Below are positions 27,742-34,715 of a DNA stretch of 64,000 nt, in pieces; the first letter of the stretch is position 1; the number at the start of each line of letters is the position of its first letter. Location: the NCBI GenBank assembly GCA_046295175.1, contig JBKBNY010000006.1, positions 62,001 to 126,000 of the forward strand. Direction: 5' to 3'. The DNA is from JALOLV01 sp046295175. GTDB taxonomy: Bacteria > Bacteroidota > Bacteroidia > Cytophagales > Spirosomataceae. A program made the translations under genes and the position numbers. The notes under the pieces are model-generated. The model had not been told where the DNA came from. It made no database searches and saw only the letters and a program-made list of their open reading frames with translations.

Positions 27742-28093
27742 ATTGCTACTTTCAGAAAGATTTTTTTGGTATTATTTGTAGATAATATTGTATTTTTTCA
27801 TACTTTAACTACACAAATTTACATTTTTTTTATGATTTTTGCAAGTATTGTGGATAAATCACAGTTATAAATTTGTGTCAACTATATCAAAAAAATAAAT
27901 ATTAAGTATTAAAAATAAATTATAGTATTATACTTAATTTACATATAATACTTTTCAAAAGATAATCACTTTTTATACTTGTAAACCAAAGAGTACTTAG
28001 GAGAGTAAAAAGCCCAACCGATGATATAAATTGACTATGCGTATTTTGTGTTGTCTGGAAAAATAAATTTGTGTAAATTGTGTTAATTACCGA
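27742..28093. other. AT-rich intergenic region between gyrA and the cassette array
   Basis: 352 bp without a gene. It contains a DnaA-box sequence in reverse (TGTGGATAA, 27849-27857) and a 9-bp inverted repeat ATTAAGTAT / ATACTTAAT (27901-27909 and 27930-27938). It should hold the gyrA promoter. No attC-like stem precedes the first cassette boundary at 28094. Confidence 0.45.
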
Positions 28094-28102
28094 GTTGTGC
28101 GT
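28094..28102 (+). repeat. Left boundary box of cassette 1 (GTTGTGCGT)
   Basis: Exact reverse complement of ACGCACAAC at 28612-28620, the left outer box of the attC-like site that closes the same cassette. No inner stem lies upstream, so it could be an attI-like or secondary insertion point. Confidence 0.6.
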
Positions 28103-28739
28103 CATTTTATTAAACACTCAAATCTGAATATGAATAATCAAAAGGAATTACTTCAAGAAATGTTAGTTCAAAATATGACAACTAATTCATATGCTTTGGA
28201 CAAGGTTACTGACGAGAACAAAGCATATAAGCTAAATACTGAAACTGCATCTATCGGGTTTATTTATAGGCATATTGGAGAAACTATGAATTTGTTTGGC
28301 TACTTTCTAGGCGTTCCGTCAAACATTCAGAATACTACGATGGGACAGCAAGACACAGGACAAGACTTTGAAATTGAAACAAGTAAATTATATATTGATA
28401 TGGGATATAAAATGCTTGAAAATTTAATAAAAAATTCAAAAGATGAGGATTGGTTTTTGACAACTGACACCCCATTTTTTGGTACAGTTTCCAGAATGCG
28501 ACTTTTCTCACACATTCTTTTCCATAACTCACATCATGCAGGACAAATTTCATTGACTTTGTCAAAAGGACGAGCATTTTTTATGACCGAATTGGGTTAA
28601 TTCAAAAACGAACGCACAACACGGGTTTTGCGTCAGGTGGGGTGACGTGCAAACTTGGAGCTTTCTGCTTCTAATGAACTTTAGTAATAAAATGAAACTT
28701 TGTGCTCTGAAACCCGCCTGAACGCAAAGCCCGAAAACG
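28095..28739 (+). mobile_element. attC-type gene cassette 1 (DinB-like gene)
   Basis: 645-bp unit bounded by G^TT positions at 28094/28095 and 28739/28740. It contains one gene followed by an attC-like site in the orientation expected of integron cassettes. The 9-bp match between its first bases and its own left attC box is the signature of a circular intermediate. No integrase is present in the window. Confidence 0.65.
28130..28600 (+). CDS. DinB family protein
   Basis: 156-aa four-helix-bundle DinB/YfiT-like protein; members are often metal-dependent thiol transferases or hydrolases of unknown substrate. The frame opens at GTG 28097, but ATG 28130 is the natural start, as the extra codons fall in the cassette boundary. 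Metal-site histidines fit the family: FIYRHIGETMN in helix 2 and SHILFHNSHHAGQI near the C-terminus. It is the sole gene of the first attC-type cassette and ends 11 bp before the attC-like outer box. Confidence 0.85.
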   Translation: MNNQKELLQEMLVQNMTTNSYALDKVTDENKAYKLNTETASIGFIYRHIGETMNLFGYFLGVPSNIQNTTMGQQDTGQDFEIETSKLYIDMGYKMLENLIKNSKDEDWFLTTDTPFFGTVSRMRLFSHILFHNSHHAGQISLTLSKGRAFFMTELG

Positions 28740-28746
28740 TTGGCAG
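28612..28746 (+). repeat. attC-like recombination site 1
   Basis: Outer boxes CAAC (28617-28620) and GTTG (28739-28742) enclose short unpaired spacers. The inner stem 28623-28641 with 28713-28732 has GGGTTTTGCGT paired to ACGCAAAGCCC (11/11 with one G-T) and CAGGTGGG paired to CCCGCCTG (8/8 with one G-T). A single unpaired A at 28721 separates them, like the extrahelical base of integron attC. The internal loop is ~70 nt. The site lies between two plus-strand genes. Confidence 0.75.
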
Positions 28747-29517
28747 TAATTATAAAAAACGACTTCATAAATGCTTCATAAATTCAGAGAACATATCATA
28801 TCAAATAAGACAAAGATTTTAATTTTAGGAACGTTTCACCCTGACATTAATAATGGAACTGATTTTTTTTATGGGAGACCTCGTAACTTTTTATGGAGAA
28901 TACTTCCAGCTTGTTTTGACTATGAAGACTTGAAAAATGCGACACTACAAGAAAAGCAAATATTTATGAGCCATTTTCATATTGACTTTGCAGACATAAT
29001 ACATTCTTTAGACAACTTACCAGTTGGACAAGAAGATAATTATAGAGACGATTACATTGACAACTATATTGATGAATGGAAAAACATTATAGAAATAATT
29101 AGAAACTTGCCTGACTTGAATGCTGTTTATTTTACTCGTAAAACATTTTCAAACATCCCAAACATTGAAGTAAAAATTGCACAAATAAGAAATTATTGTG
29201 TTCAAAACTGTATCAGATTTTGTTTACTTGAAACACCTGCAAGGTTTTCCAACCAAGACAAAATTAATAGTTGGAAAGCTACTATAATTCATAAAACGAC
29301 TTGTTTGTAAGTAGACAATAACTACTGCCAACATATGGTTCGGCATTATTGGGGCTTGACGAATATTGCCTCAGCATTTGTTCTTGATTGTACTTCAGTT
29401 CGTGCTGGATGTTATAAATTTGGCTTATGAATAAAGCATCAGCAATATTGCAATCATTAGGCTTCAGTTATGGGCAGACGGAATTCTAATTCCCCAACAA
29501 ACGCCAAGCCTTTTTCG
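28740..29517 (+). mobile_element. attC-type gene cassette 2 (UDG-like gene)
   Basis: 778-bp unit from the G^TT of site 1 to the G^TT of site 2. Its first bases (GTTGGCAGTA, counting the shared G) are the exact reverse complement of TACTGCCAAC at 29323-29332, the left box of its own attC-like site. One plus-strand gene is inside. Confidence 0.7.
28771..29310 (+). CDS. Uracil-DNA glycosylase superfamily-like protein
   Basis: 179-aa protein whose N-terminus (KILILGTFHPDI, then FFYGRPRNFLWRIL) resembles the GSFP...YYGHPRNxFW motifs of mismatch/deoxyinosine-type glycosylases in the UDG superfamily. These act on deaminated bases. Downstream pieces (DIIHSLDNLP, AVYFTRKTFSN, FCLLETPARF) fit the later motif positions loosely; FCLLETPARF stands where the family has a P(S/A)R-type loop. 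DNA-repair activity is inferred, not shown. A nuclease or other UDG-fold role is possible. It is the sole gene of cassette 2. Confidence 0.65.
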   Translation: MLHKFREHIISNKTKILILGTFHPDINNGTDFFYGRPRNFLWRILPACFDYEDLKNATLQEKQIFMSHFHIDFADIIHSLDNLPVGQEDNYRDDYIDNYIDEWKNIIEIIRNLPDLNAVYFTRKTFSNIPNIEVKIAQIRNYCVQNCIRFCLLETPARFSNQDKINSWKATIIHKTTCL

Positions 29518-29526
29518 TTGCGGCAA
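29323..29526 (+). repeat. attC-like recombination site 2
   Basis: Left box CTGCCAAC (29325-29332), right box GTTGCGGCAA (29517-29526). Inner stem 29337-29354 with 29492-29510 pairs GGTTCGGCATTATTGGGG with CCCCAACAAACGCCAAGCC, with three mismatches, one G-T and one extra A at 29501, the same relative place as in site 1. The distance from CAAC to the end of the left stem is 26 nt in both sites. The ~140-nt interior holds a further AATATTGC/GCAATATT pair, so it is longer than classical attC. Confidence 0.65.
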
Positions 29527-29890
29527 TTTTACATAAACGACAGTACTAAGCTCATAAAACAGAAAATATTATTTTTAACAAATTAAAATGGCTAACAAAA
29601 CTTCACAACATATTTTAGCGACTTCTGCAAATTTGTTAGGATTTTGCTTATTTGTAATTACTTCACTTCATTTGACAAATCGAGCAGAAAACTTAATTGA
29701 CGAATTCACAGCAATCGTTGCCTTGCTATTTACAATTACTTCTGTTTTATCATTTATGTCAATTAGGACAGAAAACAAAAATAGAGAGTATAAACTTGAA
29801 CAACTTGCAGACTATTTATTTATGATTTCTCTTATTGGAATTATGGGAATAATAGTTTTTGTGATTTTTAATTTTTGGAACGAATAAAAG
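29518..29890 (+). mobile_element. Cassette 3, right end missing
   Basis: Begins with the right box of site 2 and contains one plus-strand gene. A complementary closing box (TTGCCGCAAC) was not found downstream to 30.7 kb, so the cassette has lost its attC site or the array was truncated here. The right coordinate is the gene end, not a mapped boundary. Confidence 0.4.
29588..29887 (+). CDS. Small two-helix membrane protein
   Basis: 99 aa, unrecognised. Two or three hydrophobic segments: ILATSANLLGFCLFVITSLH (about 10-29), FTAIVALLFTITSVLSFMSI (about 37-57) and YLFMISLIGIMGIIVFVIFN (about 75-95), joined by a basic hydrophilic loop (RTENKNREYKLEQLAD). It is the only gene of the third cassette of the attC-type array. 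Small membrane proteins of this type are common in integron cassettes. No function can be given. Confidence 0.7.
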   Translation: MANKTSQHILATSANLLGFCLFVITSLHLTNRAENLIDEFTAIVALLFTITSVLSFMSIRTENKNREYKLEQLADYLFMISLIGIMGIIVFVIFNFWNE

Positions 29891-30098
29891 AGTACTCCAC
29901 TAACAAGGAATAACACGAAAATTGTAATATCAAATTATTAGGACATGAACAAGTCAAAATCTAAATTAGACATGTGTTTGACCTTTGCAATATGTGAATA
30001 ATGCAACTCTAATTATTAATTGTATAAAGTTTTAAGCATCGAGAGGTGTCACCTTTGTAACGTTTTAATAATTCAGTTAGAGCATAAATTATTTCAAA

Positions 30099-30428
30099 AT
30101 GGAAAATAAAATAATTCAGAGCTGCATTGATGCTTGCAAAACATGTGCAGAAGCATGTGAAACTTGCTCGACAGAAAACAAAGGTAAAGCAGGAATGGAA
30201 CACACCGTAAAACTTTGCATCGCTTGTGCTGATGCTTGCAACGCTTTAGTTACTGCAAGTAAAACCAATGCAAACCTTGATGCTCTGTGCAAAAAATGTG
30301 AAGACGCTTGTAATGCTTGTGCAACTGAATGTGCAAAACATTCTGACATGAAACATTGCAAAGAATGTGCTGATGCTTGTCGCAAATGTGCAGCAGAATG
30401 TAAAGCCATGCTTGCAGAATCTGCCTAA
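30099..30428 (+). CDS. Four-helix-bundle copper-binding protein (DUF326, Csp-like)
   Basis: 109-aa cysteine-rich protein with repeated CxxxC/CxxC units on helices (IIQSCIDACKTCAEACETCS, CIACADACNAL, CKKCEDACNACATECAKH, HCKECADACRKCAAECK). This is the pattern of bacterial copper-storage proteins, which line a four-helix bundle with thiolates to hold many Cu(I) ions. No signal peptide, so cytosolic. A weak CACTC/GAGTG hairpin follows. Upstream lies an IR (AATTATTAA with TTAATAATT) that may be regulatory. Copper storage or protection is inferred from the family. Confidence 0.87.
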   Translation: MENKIIQSCIDACKTCAEACETCSTENKGKAGMEHTVKLCIACADACNALVTASKTNANLDALCKKCEDACNACATECAKHSDMKHCKECADACRKCAAECKAMLAESA

Positions 30429-30540
30429 TTAAACTTCAATCACTCTTTCAGGGAGTGTAATTAATTATTTTCAGCAAGAGATAAATTTGTGCTTGTAAGT
30501 GCTAACGCATTTGCAGGCATTTTTTATTTGCACCCTCTAT

Positions 30541-30567
30541 TTTACATTTACTAATAATAAATGTAAA
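30541..30567. promoter_or_regulatory. 10-bp inverted repeat upstream of the serine hydrolase gene
   Basis: TTTACATTTA / TAAATGTAAA with a 7-base spacer, about 50 bp before the start codon. A regulator-binding dyad is possible; there is no T run, so it is not a terminator. Confidence 0.4.
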
Positions 30568-30615
30568 TCTCTATAATTACCTTCGTGCTGATATCAAACG
30601 ACACGGGTCTGGAAT

Positions 30616-31743
30616 ATGAAAAATAAAAATTGGTTAATACTGTGTAGCTTTTTGCTATTCGGTGCCATATCTTGCCAAAAAGATGATAATATAAATGTAA
30701 ATTCAAAGGAAGAACTTAATAAAAAGCTGCAAACTGAATTTACAAGTAAGGGTCTTATTTCAATTTCATATTGCGTTGTAAAAAACGACAAAATTATACA
30801 TAGTGGAGCCATGGGATTGGCTGACAAAGCAAATAATAAGTTAGCAACTGACAATACTCGTTATTTAACGGCATCTATATCTAAAACTATTACGGCAGTT
30901 GCTTTAATGAAATTAGTTGAGCAAAATTTAATTTCATTAGATGATGATATAAATCTAAAATTACCTTTTTCGGTTCGAAATCCTAATTTCCCGAGTGTCA
31001 AAATTACATACAGGATGTTACTAAGTCATACATCAAGTATTTCTGACGAATATCAAGATAATTTTGATTTAGATTGTTACGGTACTGACTGTAAAATGAC
31101 TTTAGCCCAATATTTTGAGAATGTGTTCTTGAGTAAGGGACAATATTACTCATCAAGAAATTTTTCAAATAAAAGTCCAGGCACTACTGAAGATTATAGC
31201 AATTTAGGTTCAGCCCTTATAGGATATTTGGTAGAAAGAATTACCCAAACCCCATTTGATGAATATTGCAAAAAAAATATTTTTACACCGTTAGGGATGA
31301 GCCAAACTGAGTGGCGACTTGCAAATACTCCTCTTACGGAATTAGCAATACCTTATTCTGATGAAATCACTAATTCTAATCCACATTACACTTTTCCAGA
31401 TTATCCCAATGGCGGGCTTCGGACAAATGTGTTAGACTTATCAAAATTTTTAAGGGCAGTTATGCAAAATGGAACTCAAAATGGGGTTCAAATATTATCA
31501 GCCACAAGTATGACAACAATGAAAACACTACAATTTGGAAGTGATGAACAATGTTTGTCTTTTTATTATGAAACGATAAATGGCAAAAAAGTTTTAGGAC
31601 ATAGTGGGGGCGAAAAAGGTGTAACAACATTGATGTTTTACAACCTAAATACCAATGTCGGAGTAATAGTTTTCAGTAACGAAGAAGATGCAGAATTAGA
31701 TAATATCTTTACACTTTTATTGAACTATGGCGAAAAACAGTAG
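30616..31743 (+). CDS. Serine hydrolase, beta-lactamase/class C-like family, lipoprotein
   Basis: 375-aa exported lipoprotein: signal peptide ending GAISC (Cys about residue 20). The beta-lactamase/D-Ala-D-Ala carboxypeptidase fold shows the catalytic SxxK motif in TASISKTITAVALMKL (about residue 90), the YxN motif in EDYSNLGSALIGYLVE (about residue 193) and HSGG near residue 330 in place of KTG. Such proteins include esterases and peptidases; substrate not predictable. It is a stand-alone gene in the accessory segment. Confidence 0.88.
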   Translation: MKNKNWLILCSFLLFGAISCQKDDNINVNSKEELNKKLQTEFTSKGLISISYCVVKNDKIIHSGAMGLADKANNKLATDNTRYLTASISKTITAVALMKLVEQNLISLDDDINLKLPFSVRNPNFPSVKITYRMLLSHTSSISDEYQDNFDLDCYGTDCKMTLAQYFENVFLSKGQYYSSRNFSNKSPGTTEDYSNLGSALIGYLVERITQTPFDEYCKKNIFTPLGMSQTEWRLANTPLTELAIPYSDEITNSNPHYTFPDYPNGGLRTNVLDLSKFLRAVMQNGTQNGVQILSATSMTTMKTLQFGSDEQCLSFYYETINGKKVLGHSGGEKGVTTLMFYNLNTNVGVIVFSNEEDAELDNIFTLLLNYGEKQ

Positions 31744-31878
31744 ATAGCATAAACCAATAATTAAAATAAATTTGTAATCAGCTTCATTTGTCGGGCGAAC
31801 AAAGTAAAAAACATTCCATTAATACGACAAGTCTTGAACCTTAACGGTAATTATACCAGACGACAAAACAACAATCAA

Positions 31879-32619
31879 ATGACAGAAGATAAACTTGCAG
31901 TATTAATTGACGCAGACAATGTTCCTTATTCTAATGTGAAAGAGATGCTTGAGGAAATTGCGAAAAATGGGACACCGACAATCAAAAGAATTTACGCTGA
32001 TTGGACCAAGCCAACTGTTTCTGGTTGGAAAAATGTACTTCTCGAAAATGCGATAACACCGATTCAACAATACAGCTATACCACCGGAAAAAATTCCAGT
32101 GATAGTGCTTTAATAATTGATGCTATGGACATTTTGTATTCAGGAAGAGTAAATGGTTTTTGTATTGTTTCAAGTGACAGCGATTTTACAAGATTAGCGA
32201 CAAGGCTAAGGGAAGCAGGAATGACAGTTATTGGTTTTGGCGAAAAGAAGACACCTAAACCTTTTATTTCGGCTTGCGATAAATTTATCTATTTAGAAAT
32301 CTTAAAACCTGTGACAGTAGAGACAAAAGCTACAACAAAACAGATTACCAAGCCAAAGAAGGAAGAACCTATCAGTAAAGTTGATGCTGAAACAATCAGA
32401 ATTATTACAGAAAGTGTAAATGATTTGGCAGATGAAACAGGCTGGACTTTTTTAGGAAGTTTAGGAAGCTATATTCTTAAAAAGAAACCTGATTTTGACC
32501 CAAGAAACTATGGATTTATTAAACTATATCCACTAATTAAATACATTGATAAATTCATAATTGACGAAAGAGAATCAGGAACAAACAACACCAGACACAT
32601 ATACATAAAACAAAAATAA
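31879..32619 (+). CDS. NYN domain + OST-HTH/LOTUS domain protein
   Basis: The open frame begins at TTG 31834, but the ATG at 31879 (MTEDKLAVLIDADNVPY) is the normal NYN start. The N-terminal NYN (PIN-like) nuclease domain, residues ~5-145, has acidic residues in LIDADNVP, NSSDSALIIDAMD and IVSSDSDFTRLATRLREAG. A Lys-rich linker leads to a C-terminal OST-HTH domain (about 170-245, SLGSYILKKKPDFDPRNYGF), which binds RNA/G-quadruplex in other systems. This is a known two-domain architecture of putative RNases. Target unknown. Confidence 0.88.
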   Translation: MTEDKLAVLIDADNVPYSNVKEMLEEIAKNGTPTIKRIYADWTKPTVSGWKNVLLENAITPIQQYSYTTGKNSSDSALIIDAMDILYSGRVNGFCIVSSDSDFTRLATRLREAGMTVIGFGEKKTPKPFISACDKFIYLEILKPVTVETKATTKQITKPKKEEPISKVDAETIRIITESVNDLADETGWTFLGSLGSYILKKKPDFDPRNYGFIKLYPLIKYIDKFIIDERESGTNNTRHIYIKQK

Positions 32620-32701
32620 TTACAGCAAAATCAACTTAGCGAGAGTGGCGGTTCGACAAGCAATTAATCATAAAATAAAAGCGAACTTAATGGATAATTT
32701 T

Positions 32702-32709
32702 TATCTTTG
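32702..32709 (+). promoter_or_regulatory. Candidate -7 element upstream of the Crp/Fnr gene
   Basis: TATCTTTG fits TAnnTTTG, 82 bp before the start codon. No clear -33 box. Confidence 0.35.
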
Positions 32710-32790
32710 AAGTCCACTTTGTACTAATGTATCTGACATTACAAAACGGTCAACCATTCACCAAAATACAAAAATAGCAACAACAAAATT

Positions 32791-33378
32791 ATGAAAAACT
32801 TACTATTTGACTTTATTTCAAAATACATCTCACTGACAGAAGAAGAACATGAGGTCATCAATTCATTAGACATTTTTCGCTCCGCAAAGAAGGGAACGAT
32901 TTTACTCAAAGAAGGACAAAAAACTAACAATAGCTTCTTTGTATTGAAGGGCTGCATCAGGACATACTATATCATTGATGGAGAAGAAAAAACAACTGCA
33001 TTCTACACCGAACTCGATGCCTTAACTCCGCCTTGTGTTATAAGCAATACTCCATCTGATTATTATATCAATTGTACCGAAAACTCTATTCTCTTGGTTT
33101 CAAATTCAGAAATGGAGGCCGAAACAAACCGTAAATTCCCCAAGTTTGAATTAATGTGTAGAAAATTATCAGAAGAGTTATTAGCAAAACAAAGAATCGA
33201 CTTTGACGAATTTAAAACCTCCTCACCCGAACAACGATACCTCAATTTAATCCAGAAAAGACCTGACCTTATTCAACGTGTTCCTCAGCATCAATTGGCA
33301 AGCTATCTCGGAATCAAACCTCAATCTTTGAGCAGGCTAAGAGCAAGAATCTTTGAGAAAGATAGAGGCATGGTTTAA
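32791..33378 (+). CDS. Crp/Fnr family transcriptional regulator
   Basis: 195-aa protein with an N-terminal cyclic-nucleotide-binding-fold domain (residues ~25-115, KGTILLKEGQKTNNSFFVLKG then CIRTYYIIDGEEKTTAFYTE) and a C-terminal winged-helix HTH (RVPQHQLASYLGIKPQSLSRLRARI). The cNMP-contact residues of E. coli CRP are not conserved, and there are no Fe-S cysteines, so the effector is unknown. The divergence is typical of Bacteroidota Crp-like proteins. It may act on nearby genes such as the outer-membrane gene at 33650, whose promoter carries a dyad. Confidence 0.9.
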   Translation: MKNLLFDFISKYISLTEEEHEVINSLDIFRSAKKGTILLKEGQKTNNSFFVLKGCIRTYYIIDGEEKTTAFYTELDALTPPCVISNTPSDYYINCTENSILLVSNSEMEAETNRKFPKFELMCRKLSEELLAKQRIDFDEFKTSSPEQRYLNLIQKRPDLIQRVPQHQLASYLGIKPQSLSRLRARIFEKDRGMV

Positions 33379-33416
33379 TTTTCTGACCGTTGGATATTTC
33401 TTAAGAGAAGGTACCT

Positions 33417-33442
33417 TATTAACACGCCGCGGCGTGTTAATA
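33417..33442. repeat. 26-bp perfect palindrome, GC-rich core
   Basis: TATTAACACGCCG joined without spacer to CGGCGTGTTAATA. The core AACACGCCGCGGCGTGTT is strongly GC-rich in AT-rich surroundings. It lies 39 bp past the Crp/Fnr stop codon. No T run follows, so it is not a normal terminator. Confidence 0.75.
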
Positions 33443-33575
33443 CAAAGAATCTTAATGTATTTTCCACAAATGGATTGGACCCGCCGCCCTCTTACGGGCA
33501 AGCAATCTTCTTGTAAATGCACAAAAAGACAGCACTTTTAAAAGATTTAACTTTTAATCGAGGTCCTGCACTTTA

Positions 33576-33620
33576 TTAACTTAAGTGAACGAATTTAAGT
33601 TAATCGCCAATCTACCTTTG
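33576..33620 (+). promoter_or_regulatory. Dyad operator plus -7 promoter element
   Basis: TTAACTTAA (33576-33584) and TTAAGTTAA (33595-33603) form a 9-bp inverted repeat that covers the -33 region of the -7 element TACCTTTG (33613-33620), which matches TAnnTTTG. The start codon is at 33650. The overlap suggests regulated transcription of the outer-membrane gene. Confidence 0.5.
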
Positions 33621-33649
33621 CAGTATCGTTTCACAACAATAAAACAGAT

Positions 33650-34279
33650 ATGAAAAAGCAAATTTTATGGATTGCTCTTGCCTCTGTGCTGGCGAGTAGC
33701 TTGAATGTTAATGCACAATATGAGAAACAAGACAGTACTTACAAAAAGTGGTTCGTCGGAACATCATTATTTGTCCTCTTTGGTAATTTTGATAAAGAAA
33801 ACCCACCAAACTTCGTCCAACTCGATATAGGATATCGACTTACAGGCAAAGATGTAATTAGATTATCTCCAAAAACTTGGAAGTATGCTTGGCCAAATGG
33901 TATTCACCCATTTCTTAATGATGCCTACAAAAAACCAGAAGAGAAATTTCCGGGCTATGTTCGCGAATATGGAGTAACAGTATCTTACCAACGATTTTTC
34001 TGGAAAGGCTTGTATGCTCAATTAGATGTAATGCCTACCTATCAGGTTTTTGTCAATGACAATAAAAAGAAAATTGATAATGGATTTCAGATTTTCAACT
34101 CATACCGTGTTGGTTATCACATCAAACTCTTCAAAGACAAATTTTTCTTTCAACCATCAGTTTGTATGACCCATCGAGCCTATCACACAAAATTGCCGAA
34201 TGGATTTAAACAGCTTGATGATAAATGGTCAAAATTTGTCTTCCCAGAACCCGGGCTTAATATTGGATTCAACTTTTAA
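33650..34279 (+). CDS. Exported outer-membrane beta-barrel-like hypothetical protein
   Basis: 209 aa with a signal peptide (VLASSLNVNAQ, cleavage near residue 22). The mature part alternates aromatic and polar residues (YVREYGVTVSYQRFFWKGLY, YRVGYHIKLFKDKFFFQPS) and ends LNIGFNF, a typical C-terminal strand with terminal Phe. A small 8-10-strand barrel is likely. No family assigned. It is preceded by a clear -7 element with an overlapping dyad and followed by the DUF6567 lipoprotein gene 30 bp later. Confidence 0.75.
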   Translation: MKKQILWIALASVLASSLNVNAQYEKQDSTYKKWFVGTSLFVLFGNFDKENPPNFVQLDIGYRLTGKDVIRLSPKTWKYAWPNGIHPFLNDAYKKPEEKFPGYVREYGVTVSYQRFFWKGLYAQLDVMPTYQVFVNDNKKKIDNGFQIFNSYRVGYHIKLFKDKFFFQPSVCMTHRAYHTKLPNGFKQLDDKWSKFVFPEPGLNIGFNF

Positions 34280-34309
34280 TGAATTGTATCTCCTTAAAAA
34301 ATTACTACA

Positions 34310-34681
34310 ATGAAAAAGCTTATAAATTACTCCGTGCTATTATTAGTAATATTATCCCTTAGTTCATGTGGCGTCAACACGGCCATTGTTACTAACCACA
34401 ATCAAAACGCTACAGAGGTGCATTTAAACGGGAACAACTTTAAGGTTATCGACCAAGTGAGTGGAAGTTCGGAGGCATCATACATACTGGCTGTAGGAGG
34501 TATGAATAAAAGACAATTATACGAAAACGCTTACTCGGCCATGATGAAGAAAGCCAACTTACTGAATAGTTCCAAAGCCATAATCAACGTGATGACAGAA
34601 GAAAATTTCAGTGGATTTGCTCCTTTCTTTGTCAGAAGAACAATAACGGTGAGTGCTCAGGTAATTGAATTTACAAAGTAA
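34310..34681 (+). CDS. DUF6567-like lipoprotein
   Basis: 123 aa; signal peptide ending LSLSSCG, with Cys20 as probable lipidated residue. The mature domain (VHLNGNNFKVIDQVSGSSEA, then AVGGMNKRQLYENAYSAMMK) fits the DUF6567/TRL-like small lipoprotein group of Bacteroidota; function unknown. It lies between the 209-aa barrel gene and the DUF6326 gene, all same strand with 30-35-bp gaps, suggesting one transcript. Confidence 0.7.
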   Translation: MKKLINYSVLLLVILSLSSCGVNTAIVTNHNQNATEVHLNGNNFKVIDQVSGSSEASYILAVGGMNKRQLYENAYSAMMKKANLLNSSKAIINVMTEENFSGFAPFFVRRTITVSAQVIEFTK

Positions 34682-34715
34682 GTTTAAAGAAATTAACAGG
34701 TAAAAAATTCAGATT

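Noticed and set aside
27920..28117. 65-aa minus-strand frame between gyrA and the DinB gene
   Set aside because: AT-driven, no start signal, and it crosses the cassette boundary at 28094, which a conserved gene would not.
29990..30098. CAAC...GTT with an inverted AATTATTAA/TTAATAATT, as a possible third attC-like site
   Set aside because: The boxes do not complement the start of cassette 3 beyond five bases and there is no GC-containing stem with a bulge; more likely a promoter-region dyad.
33337..33541. Two ~60-aa frames across the 26-bp palindrome, one on each strand
   Set aside because: They overlap the end of the Crp/Fnr gene and owe their length to the palindrome; no domain or start signal supports them.
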